From positions 1 to 43,728 of the forward strand of contig JAISPL010000042.1 in assembly GCA_031274925.1 (NCBI GenBank): a stretch of 43,728 nt of DNA, given 5' to 3'. The notes under the pieces are model-generated. The model ran no database searches and was not told where the DNA came from. It was given only the letters and a program-made list of their open reading frames with translations. Position 1 is the stretch's first letter; each line of letters starts with the position of its first letter. The DNA comes from Syntrophobacterales bacterium. Its GTDB lineage: Bacteria; Desulfobacterota; Syntrophorhabdia; Syntrophorhabdales; Syntrophorhabdaceae. The position numbers and the translations under genes are program-made. Shown here piece after piece: positions 37,560 to 43,728 of this stretch.

Positions 37560-38942
37560 TCAATATATCTTCCGTATCTCTGCCCCCGGGAAATAGTGGC
37601 GGAGAATTTCTGCCGCGGAGAACCCTTTTACCGCCATCGCGGCGGCTCCGATCTGACACAGGCCCACGCCGTGTCCCCAACCTGCCCCCTGAAAGACGAA
37701 ACCGGTGATTTCTCCCGAAGGATTCCGCCCGGCAGTCACGATAAACGCGCTGCTGTAAAGATGACTTTTCGAGAGCCAGCGTCTTATCTCCAGTTCTTTT
37801 CCCACCACGATGCTTCGCTTGGAGCCGGATATCATGAGACGGAATATCCGCCCTGAAGGTCCGCGGTCAAGAGGCCTTATCTCCTTAAGGGTTCCAAAGT
37901 CGATTCCCGATTTTTCCTTAAGTATCTGCTCAAGCTCCGTGCGGGAATAGGCGACTGTCCACCGGAAAAACCCTTTTGTCTCACGGTCGAAATCGGGGAG
38001 TATTTTCATGAGAAGCCCGGCGTCTTTGACATTGCAGTAAGCCTTCTGCTCTGAAAGTATCCAGTGTCTCGCTTCTTCTTCCGTACGAAGCGGAGGATGG
38101 TGAACCGCTGCATCGGAGATGCCTGCAAGGTAAGGGACGGTCTTTATGTCCCATGCTGTTCCGAATTCTTCCGTGATCCCTCCGCACGCCTTGGAATATC
38201 TGGCATCACAAATACCGCCGTCGTGGATCAGTACTGTTCCCGAAGTTTCATGTACAGATTGCGTGGCATCTCCGGAAACGATTTTTGTTACCCCTTGATA
38301 CCTCTGGCAATGATCATCGGCGCAGACATCGAAAAGGTCATGGTCCTCCTGCTCGTACCATCGGATTATCTCTTCCGGTCTTTCAATTTTCCTGGCCGGC
38401 GCCATAGTCGTTTCCTTTGCGGCATCTTTTCGGTTGAGCGCCGTCATGAGCCAGCTTCTGGAGATTATGGCGTGAGCTTTCAGGAACTCAGATGGCGCCG
38501 CCCCATTCATCTCTGATGAAATTACGCTTTCCAGGTAATTCTCAAGACTTGTCTCGTTTATAGCCGTGATTTTTCCGTCGGAGCGGGGTTTTAGAATCAG
38601 GCCGCCACGAAATACTTGGTTTTCCGTCCTCTCCCAGTGAAAACGACTGCCTATTGTGACATTAAAGAGGGTGAAAGTTGCTTCATTGCGGTCAACGAGA
38701 GCTAAGGATGGTGCACGGATTACCTCCCTGCCCTGTTCGCCCAGGAGGACAATCTGTCCGGAATCAGAATAGGCCTTAAACGCCCCGGAGACGATACAGG
38801 ACCCGCCGCCGTACTTAAAACAACCGTTCAGGCTGCCTGTCACGCTATCCTGACGATCCATGATGCCCACGGAAATTATCGGTCCATGAATCCCTGAAGC
38901 ACGGGATTCCAGAGAAAGATAATTCAAAGTCCTGTCTTCCAA
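37560..38942 (-). CDS. SpoIID/LytB-domain protein, lytic transglycosylase-like
   Basis: SpoIID is a peptidoglycan lytic transglycosylase acting on stem-free glycan in sporulating bacteria; LytB-type homologues occur widely. This 460-aa protein has the core LENYLESVISSEMNG (with the catalytic Glu of SEM) followed by EFLKAHAIISRSW, a HDLFDVCADDHCQRYQG segment resembling the metal-binding region, ARYSKACGGITEEFG, and the C-terminal WGHGVGLCQIGAAAMA. It starts with TTG at 38942, preceded by GAGG; no signal peptide or membrane helix follows, so export is not obvious. It is the first gene of the SpoIID-murU-amgK operon and could supply anhydro-muropeptides for recycling. Confidence 0.85.
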   Translation of the reverse strand: MEDRTLNYLSLESRASGIHGPIISVGIMDRQDSVTGSLNGCFKYGGGSCIVSGAFKAYSDSGQIVLLGEQGREVIRAPSLALVDRNEATFTLFNVTIGSRFHWERTENQVFRGGLILKPRSDGKITAINETSLENYLESVISSEMNGAAPSEFLKAHAIISRSWLMTALNRKDAAKETTMAPARKIERPEEIIRWYEQEDHDLFDVCADDHCQRYQGVTKIVSGDATQSVHETSGTVLIHDGGICDARYSKACGGITEEFGTAWDIKTVPYLAGISDAAVHHPPLRTEEEARHWILSEQKAYCNVKDAGLLMKILPDFDRETKGFFRWTVAYSRTELEQILKEKSGIDFGTLKEIRPLDRGPSGRIFRLMISGSKRSIVVGKELEIRRWLSKSHLYSSAFIVTAGRNPSGEITGFVFQGAGWGHGVGLCQIGAAAMAVKGFSAAEILRHYFPGAEIRKIY

Positions 38943-39293
38943 TATCGCCTCGATTTGCCCCCGTCTATTTTTCTCCGTATGACCCTATAAATATTACTTT
39001 TGCGAGGTACTTGTCAATCTTATGTCCTGCTTTTCTTTTGTATGCCGCTAACATTCCGAATAAGTTACCATCTTTAATGTGCGGTAGTGGCAGAGCCACA
39101 AGACGGACCGTCCGGAGGAGACCTGTAATAGTTGATATTTCCATACCCCCTGCTTGATTGCATTTAGAACGGGGTTTTTTGGGATGTCCGGTAATTGACC
39201 GGGCGGTGTGTGGGCGCGGGAACTTGATCTTTATCTGTCCCTTATCAGTTGAAAACAAAGGATATTCTATGGTAGTTTTTTGTCAGGATAGAT
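38943..39293. other. Divergent spacer between SpoIID-like gene and Nudix gene
   Basis: 351 bp, probably holding the promoters of both divergent transcripts. I see no clear consensus promoter, no gene and no strong repeat. A minus-strand 97-codon frame (38965-39258) has no ribosome-binding site or family resemblance. Confidence 0.4.
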
Positions 39294-39824
39294 ATGCTCA
39301 AAGAATGGGAGCTTCTGGAATCAAAGATAGATCGTGACTACGGGTTGTTCAGAATCAAGGCCGAACAGTCCCGGTCCCCAAGAACGGATAATAAAGGTTC
39401 TTTTTACGTAATAGATACGAATGACTGGGTTAACGTGATCCCTGTTACGGATAATGGGGAGATCGTCATGATCCGTCAGTGGCGGCACGGTTCAAAGAAG
39501 ATTACCCTTGAAATACCAGGCGGTCTTGTGGATGAATCCGACCCAGAGGACGCTGCACGCCGTGAACTTCTTGAGGAGACGGGCTATCGCGGGGAGCGGG
39601 TTACGTACCTTGGATCGACAAACCCCAACCCGGCTGTTTTCAATAACCTTTGCCATACTTACCTCATAGAAGGTGTGAGGAAAGTTTCGGAGATGAACCT
39701 TGATCCTGACGAGGATATTGAAGTAGAGCTTGTACCCGTATCAAAAATCCCCTCTCTTCTGAAAGACGGAACTATCAATCATGCCCTCGTGATTGTAGCC
39801 TTTCACTTTTTCCAGACAAGATGA
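39294..39824 (+). CDS. Nudix hydrolase, ADP-ribose pyrophosphatase-like
   Basis: A 176-aa cytoplasmic Nudix hydrolase that cleaves a nucleoside diphosphate linked to another group. The Nudix box reads GGLVDESDPEDAARRELLEETGY: the metal-binding RELLEE is intact, but the spacing before it is one residue short and the usual Glu of Gx5E is not conserved in place. The preceding VIPVTDNGEIVMIRQWRHG and EIPGG match ADP-ribose pyrophosphatases. The ATG at 39294 has AGGA about 6 nt upstream. The substrate is a family-level guess. Confidence 0.88.
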   Translation: MLKEWELLESKIDRDYGLFRIKAEQSRSPRTDNKGSFYVIDTNDWVNVIPVTDNGEIVMIRQWRHGSKKITLEIPGGLVDESDPEDAARRELLEETGYRGERVTYLGSTNPNPAVFNNLCHTYLIEGVRKVSEMNLDPDEDIEVELVPVSKIPSLLKDGTINHALVIVAFHFFQTR

Positions 39825-40270
39825 ACTTGGTATATATTTAGCGGGAGATAATTAGGGTATAAGCGATTTATTATTGCATTATATTTCCCCCCCCTTGGAA
39901 TTTCTGGATGTCCGCAGGGTTTTTCTGTATACCTTTGGAGAAGAATTGTAGCTGTCATACGATTGGATGCCATACTCAAAGAATGTACACGGGGCCAGAT
40001 GTTTTAAGGGACAAATCCACACCTAAGGACAGGTTGGACACCCACATGGGAGCCAGCGTTACACCTGCTCCAACCGCCTGAGATGGCGGCCAAGACCTCG
40101 AAGTTGCAACCAGCTAGGAAGAGTTGCCCGCGCTCTATCACTCCTGTTGAGCGAAGCGCCTTGATCATGTCCTTGCTGGCGATGAGGTTAGCGCACCCTA
40201 GGTGACCAAAGCCACGCTTGCGTGCTAAAGAAAAGGCATAAGGAACGGCATTCATGACGCGGCGTATTTT
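39825..40270. other. Spacer between convergent Nudix gene and lpxC fusion
   Basis: 446 bp. A run of eight or nine C lies near 39887-39895. A minus-strand frame at 40004-40255 (83 codons, beginning MNAVPYAFSLARKRGFG) has no recognised family or good ribosome-binding site and may be a decayed gene. No terminator with a T-run is evident. Confidence 0.4.
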
Positions 40271-41536
40271 CTATTTTTGTTCTTGATAAAACAGTTTCTT
40301 AAGCTCTCTCATCAGGGCGATATTCTCCAGGTGCCCGGTCTGTTTTGCCGATATTTTCCCGATTATCGGACGGTTGAGGAGGTATGTGTCGCCAATGACA
40401 TCCAGTATCTTATGTCTTACAAATTCATCCTCGAACCTTAACTTCGTATTCACCACTCCATCGTCGCTTAAGATTATCACATTCGCCATAACGTTGTCGA
40501 TTCTGCCCCCCTGGCCTATTTTAGCCAGGCGTCCGAAATCCTTTATAAAACCGAACGTTCGTGCAGGAGCGATATCCCTCACAAAATCGGCCGTGTCTCC
40601 TGTGAAATGGTACCTTTGTGTCCCGATGGGTTTCCCCTGTTCCAAGGTATAATCGATTTCGAATACATCGGACGGTTCAATGGACAGATATTGGGAATTA
40701 CTCAGATTCGGTAGCACGATTTTTTCACGTATGGCGACAGGGTCCAGTCCTTCCCGCTGCTCCAAAACGCCCGCCTCCTCTATCTTCTTGCATATCTCAA
40801 TGGCGGATCCGTCAAAAATAGGAATCTCTTCGCTCACCTTTACGAGGAGGTTGGTAATCCCGTACATGTGGAGCGTGGCAAGGAGGTGCTCAATTGTCTT
40901 TATAATGCAAGTTTTTCCTTTGACCGATGAGGAGAATCCCACGGAATAGACATAGTCAATATATCCGTGTATGCGCTCGCCGTCGGGTATGTGCTCAAAG
41001 ACTATGCCTGAATTCTCGGGCATGGGAAGGAGTATCATGCCTGTCTTTACGCCTGAGAAGAGGCCTGTGCCATATACGACGATGCTCTTTCCGATTGTTT
41101 TCTGGGCACGTATATTCTGGCCTTTCGATATCTTGAGCCCCACATCGTTCGACGGACTTTCCGGTTTGTACTCTCCTGCCAGACTCCGCAGGATCACTTC
41201 AAGGACCTTGTCAATGGAGAGAGGTTTTTCGAGGAAGTCATAAGCGCCAAGCTTTACCGCCTCGACTGCGGTAGATATTGTGCCGTGCCCGGACATGACG
41301 ATTACTTTGGCGTCTTTGTCCTTCTCTCTTATCAGTTTCAGCGCCTCAAGGCCGTCCATCCCGGGCATCCAGATGTCGAGGAATATGACTTCTGGTTTTT
41401 CCTTTTCGAACACGGAAAGCCCTTCTGTGCCGTCGACGGCCTTCAATACCTGAAAACCTTCATCAGACAGGATGGAAGAGAGGCTTTCGCGTACATTTTT
41501 TTCATCGTCAATGATCAGGACCTTAGGCATGGCCAT
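40271..41536 (-). CDS. lpxC: Response-regulator receiver fused to LpxC deacetylase
   Basis: One 421-aa chain. Residues 1-122 are an NtrC-like receiver: acidic pair D10/D11, phospho-acceptor D54 in FLDIWMPGMDG, S82 in MSGHG and K104 in LEKP. After a linker (about 123-146), residues 147-415 are a full LpxC, the zinc deacetylase of UDP-3-O-acyl-GlcNAc and first committed step of lipid A synthesis. Its catalytic residues are present: E216-H217 (IEHLLA), H375 and D379 (VRHKILDVIGD), and H402 (QTGHLENI), matching E78/H79, H238/D242 and H265 of E. coli. ATG 41536 or 41530 both fit. No histidine kinase is nearby. Regulation of LpxC by phosphorylation is my inference. Confidence 0.95.
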   Translation of the reverse strand: MAMPKVLIIDDEKNVRESLSSILSDEGFQVLKAVDGTEGLSVFEKEKPEVIFLDIWMPGMDGLEALKLIREKDKDAKVIVMSGHGTISTAVEAVKLGAYDFLEKPLSIDKVLEVILRSLAGEYKPESPSNDVGLKISKGQNIRAQKTIGKSIVVYGTGLFSGVKTGMILLPMPENSGIVFEHIPDGERIHGYIDYVYSVGFSSSVKGKTCIIKTIEHLLATLHMYGITNLLVKVSEEIPIFDGSAIEICKKIEEAGVLEQREGLDPVAIREKIVLPNLSNSQYLSIEPSDVFEIDYTLEQGKPIGTQRYHFTGDTADFVRDIAPARTFGFIKDFGRLAKIGQGGRIDNVMANVIILSDDGVVNTKLRFEDEFVRHKILDVIGDTYLLNRPIIGKISAKQTGHLENIALMRELKKLFYQEQK

Positions 41537-41657
41537 TAGTTTACCCGAAATTCTCCTGTTTTACAATTCTCTTTACAATCTATGCCTCCCTGTACTTCCC
41601 GATTCCATTCGTCCGTGCTTGCTATTTTGATTATTTTTTTACTGCCTTTGTGCGCTG

Positions 41658-41685
41658 TTGTTGCAAAATAACGGGCATATATGCT
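41658..41685 (+). promoter_or_regulatory. Predicted promoter of tRNA-Pro
   Basis: -35 TTGTTG (41658-41663), a 16-nt spacer and -10 TATGCT (41680-41685), ending 23 nt before the mature tRNA. Both boxes have mismatches, but position and spacing fit. Confidence 0.4.
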
Positions 41686-41708
41686 ACGCTACGATTCATC
41701 ATTAGAAA

Positions 41709-41787
41709 CGGGGCGTGGCGCAGCATGGTTTAGCGCGCTTGCCTTGGGAGCAAGAGGTCGCTGGTTCAAATCCAGTCGCCCCGACCA
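41709..41787 (+). tRNA. tRNA-Pro (anticodon TGG)
   Basis: The acceptor stem CGGGGCG pairs with CGCCCCG; the anticodon stem-loop CTTGC-CTTGGGA-GCAAG carries TGG; the T-loop is GGTTCAAATCC. CCA is encoded (41785-41787). It stands alone, followed by a terminator hairpin. Confidence 0.96.
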
Positions 41788-41800
41788 TAATCCCAGGTAT

Positions 41801-41825
41801 AGCCACTGGAAGGACTCCAGTGGCT
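41801..41825 (+). terminator. Intrinsic terminator-like hairpin after tRNA-Pro
   Basis: A perfect 10-bp stem (41801-41810 with 41816-41825) around a 5-nt loop, 14 nt after the tRNA CCA end. The T-run is weak, only TTGAAAA follows. Confidence 0.5.
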
Positions 41826-41954
41826 TGAAAACTAAGGCATTAAGTTCAATATTACGGTATATGCCGTTATCAAACCCATTATGGCCGTGAACAGCTATCC
41901 TGCGAAGAAGAACTAGGGAAAAGCCGCTTCATGGCGCTCAAACAGCGGTGTAGC

Positions 41955-42047
41955 CCGGAAGTATCCACATGGCAGACCGTCTCCCGAACATATTTGACAG
42001 TGCACGGGCATTCATTGCATAGCCGGAAGTATCCACATGGCAGACCG
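41955..42047 (+). repeat. 25-bp exact direct repeat, two copies
   Basis: An identical 25-bp unit, starting CCGGAAGTATCC and ending GGCAGACCG, is at 41955-41979 and 42023-42047, with 43 bp between copies. TAGC precedes both, with one extra C in the first. It has no internal symmetry. Two copies are too few for CRISPR; it could be a duplication or binding-site pair upstream of the secreted-protein gene. The rest of 41826-42163 shows nothing else. Confidence 0.7.
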
Positions 42048-42163
42048 GCTTGGAGGCAATCTGCCATAGGCTATATAGTCTTTGTAAACCTTAAAGGAGC
42101 AGGCAAAAAAGTCGCCGCAGAAAAGAATAATGAGAGACCTGGTCCTAAATGGAGGATATTGAT

Positions 42164-42562
42164 ATGGGTAGAATAGCGCTTATTTCAATGTTTTTGTTCA
42201 CCGTGTTGCCATTAGGTCTATACGGAGCCGAAGGTCCATACGGAGCAGGCACGGATTGTTGCATGTGCGAGACCAGAGACGACGGCTTGACCACTGAGTG
42301 CAGCTCGTTTGAATGCAGACCGCTGCCCGTGGTTTATGCCAGCCTGGCGGGCGCTGATAAATTTCGGAGCGTCGCCATGGTTTTGGCGCAGATAAAGTAT
42401 TCAGACAGTCTTATAAATTCTGTTCACAGGAATCCGCTGGTCCTTAAGGCCGCCGTATTGTTTCCTGCCGCCGCTGACGCAATGCTCTTACCCGAAGGAT
42501 TTGAATATCGTATTCGCGAGTCTCCTTCTCAATCCTCCATGGGAACGGGTTCCCGCATATGA
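42164..42562 (+). CDS. Small secreted cysteine-rich protein, probably truncated
   Basis: A 132-aa protein of unknown family. It begins with a clear signal peptide (MGRIALISMFLFTVLPLGLYGAEG, cleavage near residue 22-24), then a cysteine cluster CCMCETRDDGLTTECSSFEC (about 33-52), then a mostly hydrophobic region. Some cysteines could bind metal or form disulfides in the periplasm. The ATG at 42164 has GGAGG 8 nt upstream. The C-terminal RIRESPSQSSMGTG looks unlike folded protein, and coding-like sequence continues in the other two frames to 42797, so the gene is probably frameshifted. Confidence 0.6.
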   Translation: MGRIALISMFLFTVLPLGLYGAEGPYGAGTDCCMCETRDDGLTTECSSFECRPLPVVYASLAGADKFRSVAMVLAQIKYSDSLINSVHRNPLVLKAAVLFPAAADAMLLPEGFEYRIRESPSQSSMGTGSRI

Positions 42563-42797
42563 GATCAGGAGACTTCGAAAAGGCCTCTATAATAATGAGT
42601 TCGGGTCACGCCTTTACCACACAGGAAAGCGCTCTGTATCTTTTTGAGGGGGAAGGCACCACAAAATAGACAGCGACGATTCCGGATGCAGACACATCAA
42701 AGATATCAAGACCACGGATTCCGCCATAACGGTAAATTATGTAAAGACCCCTGGTTCCTCCCGCCCCAAAGAGGTAACTGCAACGCTGACCAGGTAG
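42559..42797 (+). pseudogene. Frameshifted continuation of the secreted-protein gene
   Basis: After the stop at 42560-42562, a frame starting at ATG 42559 reads MRSGDFEKASIIMSSGHAF...LYLFEGEG and stops at 42669; from 42648 the third frame reads IDSDDSGCRHIKDIKTTDS...KEVTATLTR and stops at 42795-42797. The protein-like character changes frame at the TTTTTGAGGGGG tract, a likely indel site. Two frameshifts or sequencing errors would restore one protein of about 210 aa. Confidence 0.4.
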
Positions 42798-43031
42798 GAA
42801 AAAGGATGGAGTATTCTCTTTTTTCTTGACTCAATACACTCAGTCTGTTACATTTGCCACGGAAACTTATGTCTTATGGCAGGCTAACCGGTAAAAAGCT
42901 TATTTCCTTCGCGTATTACAGGTAATTGAGCTGAAAAAAACCGTTGAGTGAATATGATTAAAACTGGTGACGAGTAGATATTAGTATCGAAAGACCAGCC
43001 GTGCCCATAAGGATGGCGGGCCACGAATCTC

Positions 43032-43060
43032 TTGACATATGAGAGGATTTGGTTTATAAT
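43032..43060 (+). promoter_or_regulatory. Perfect consensus promoter of the tRNA-tuf operon
   Basis: TTGACA (43032-43037), exactly 17 nt, then TATAAT (43055-43060): full consensus at both boxes with ideal spacing, as expected for a tRNA/tuf operon. Transcription would start near 43067, 38 nt before the first tRNA. The preceding stretch 42798-43031 contains no gene that I recognise. Confidence 0.85.
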
Positions 43061-43104
43061 CTATTGTTGTTTTTGCGGAAAATTTGTACTGTAATTATAA
43101 TTTC

Positions 43105-43177
43105 GCTGGTGTAGCTCAATCGGCAGAGCAGCTGATTTGTAATCAGCAGGTTGCGGGTTCGAGTCCCATCACCAGCT
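43105..43177 (+). tRNA. tRNA-Thr (anticodon TGT)
   Basis: Acceptor GCTGGTG pairs with CACCAGC; the anticodon arm CTGAT-TTGTAA-ATCAG carries TGT; the T-arm has GGTTCGAGTCC. CCA is not encoded. It is the first of four tRNAs before tuf, the same Thr-Tyr-Gly-Thr order as upstream of tufB in E. coli. Confidence 0.96.
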
Positions 43178-43180
43178 CAT

Positions 43181-43265
43181 GGAGAGGTTCCCGAGCGGCC
43201 AAAGGGGGCAGACTGTAAATCTGTTGTCTCAGACTTCGGAGGTTCGATCCCTCCCCTCTCCACCA
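43181..43265 (+). tRNA. tRNA-Tyr (anticodon GTA)
   Basis: Acceptor GGAGAGG pairs with CCTCTCC; anticodon loop CTGTAAA carries GTA; a long variable arm is typical of tRNA-Tyr. CCA is encoded at 43263-43265. It begins 3 nt after tRNA-Thr. Confidence 0.96.
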
Positions 43266-43360
43266 TAATGTGTATCAAAGAGCCTTAAGGTGAAAGGTCA
43301 GAAAACGGCTTCACCGCAGGCTATATATGTTTATTGTAGCTATGTGTCGCAGAAGAAAGT

Positions 43361-43399
43361 CCCCGGCAGGACAGCGTGAGTTTATGTGATTCGCCGGGG
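43361..43399 (+). other. GC-rich hairpin between tRNA-Tyr and tRNA-Gly
   Basis: CCCCGGC (43361-43367) pairs with GCCGGGG (43393-43399) around a 25-nt loop, in a 156-bp spacer between tRNAs. There is no T-run. It may be a processing signal; the resemblance of the preceding GAAGAAAGTCC to RNase P RNA is superficial. Confidence 0.4.
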
Positions 43400-43421
43400 G
43401 TCGAAGATGGAATTAAAGAAG

Positions 43422-43498
43422 GCGGGAGTAGCTCAGTTGGTTAGAGCATCAGCCTTCCAAGCTGAGGGTCGCGGGTTCGAGTCCCGTTTCCCGCTCCA
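43422..43498 (+). tRNA. tRNA-Gly (anticodon TCC)
   Basis: Acceptor GCGGGAG pairs with TTCCCGC (last pair G-U); anticodon arm CAGCC-TTCCAA-GCTG carries TCC; the T-arm has GGTTCGAGTCC. CCA is encoded at 43496-43498. Confidence 0.96.
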
Positions 43499-43534
43499 AA
43501 AAACAGGGTGGGTTGAAGCTTGATCCGCTCATTT

Positions 43535-43609
43535 GCCCGCGTAGCTCAGTGGTAGAGCACCTCCTTGGTAAGGAGGTGGTCACCGGTTCAATCCCGGTCG
43601 TGGGCTCCA
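43535..43609 (+). tRNA. tRNA-Thr (anticodon GGT)
   Basis: Acceptor GCCCGCG pairs with CGTGGGC (one G-U); anticodon arm CTCCT-TGGTA-AGGAG carries GGT; the T-arm has GGTTCAATCCC. CCA is encoded at 43607-43609. It lies 24 nt before tuf. Confidence 0.96.
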
Positions 43610-43633
43610 AAAAAACAGTAACGGAGGTTCTAT

Positions 43634-43728
43634 ATGGCTAAGAAAAAGTTTGAAAGAACGAAACCCCATGTAAACATAGGAACCATTGGACACATAGATC
43701 ATGGAAAGACCACCCTGACGTCAGCGGT
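43634..43728 (+). CDS. tuf: Elongation factor Tu, 5' part
   Basis: EF-Tu brings aminoacyl-tRNA to the ribosome. Only the first 31 codons lie in the window: [20 protein letters not shown] then the P-loop GHIDHGKTT (about 19-27). The ATG at 43634 has GGAGG 6 nt upstream. It is cotranscribed with the tRNA array; the remainder is outside the window. Confidence 0.97.
   Translation, partial: MAKKKFERTKPHVNIGTIGHIDHGKTTLTSA

Noticed and set aside
41955-42047. CRISPR array
   Set aside because: Only two copies, the unit lacks dyad symmetry, the spacing is 43 bp, and no cas gene is in the window.
43340-43405. RNase P RNA or riboswitch between tRNA-Tyr and tRNA-Gly
   Set aside because: GAAGAAAGTCC resembles the RNase P P4 region only slightly, the spacer of about 156 bp is far too short, and no other conserved element is present.

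Overview
This window is ordinary core chromosome of a Gram-negative, Desulfobacterota (deltaproteobacteria)-like anaerobe. It has genes for lipid A (lpxC), Kdo (kdsD, kdsA), LPS export (lptB, an LptC/LptA-like protein) and lipoproteins (lgt, lnt, lolCD), and the clustering of rpoN with lptB, kdsD and kdsA is typical of that group. I suspect a relative of Syntrophorhabdus, but no phylogenetic marker was compared. There is no prophage, CRISPR array or intact insertion sequence. Coding is dense, with many 1-26 bp gene overlaps.

Layout. 275-4879 (minus): phoH, PgpH-type HD hydrolase, ybeY and lnt. 5791-8060 (minus): lgt, a HAD hydrolase and a TraB/GumN-like protein, separated from phoH by about 0.8 kb of unassigned DNA. 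8258-9286: a family 2 glycosyltransferase. 9580-16001 (minus): a long operon of cupin, unknown helical protein, TIGR02757-like protein, rimO, lysS, lolC/E and lolD. 16309-20529 (plus): htpX, rsmB, a PASTA protein, rpe and a DUF3786 protein, behind a near-consensus promoter. 20847-30284 (minus): an internally deleted aminotransferase, hom, apgM-like, pyrG, kdsA, kdsD, lptC/A, lptB and rpoN. 30384-31906: a PF04008 protein and a PflA-like radical SAM protein. 32420: rpsU. 32731-38942: a murein-recycling block (degenerate NagZ-like GH3, ampG, amgK, murU and SpoIID/LytB). 39294: a Nudix hydrolase. 40271-41536: a response-regulator receiver fused to LpxC. 41709 to the end: tRNA-Pro, a damaged secreted-protein gene, then the classical tRNA-Thr/Tyr/Gly/Thr array leading into tuf.

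The strongest observation is the single protein joining an NtrC-like receiver to a complete LpxC catalytic domain. All phospho-receiver and zinc/catalytic residues are visible, which suggests that the first committed step of lipid A synthesis could be controlled by a phosphorelay. Next are the murein-recycling block, whose GH3 member has lost its catalytic motifs, the LptC-LptA composite with no kdsC beside it, and an aminotransferase in hom's operon that has lost about 70 percent of its length without losing frame. Several gene starts are unusual: conserved N-termini without any ATG/GTG/TTG in rsmB and the TIGR02757-like gene, and a frameshift at the cupin start.
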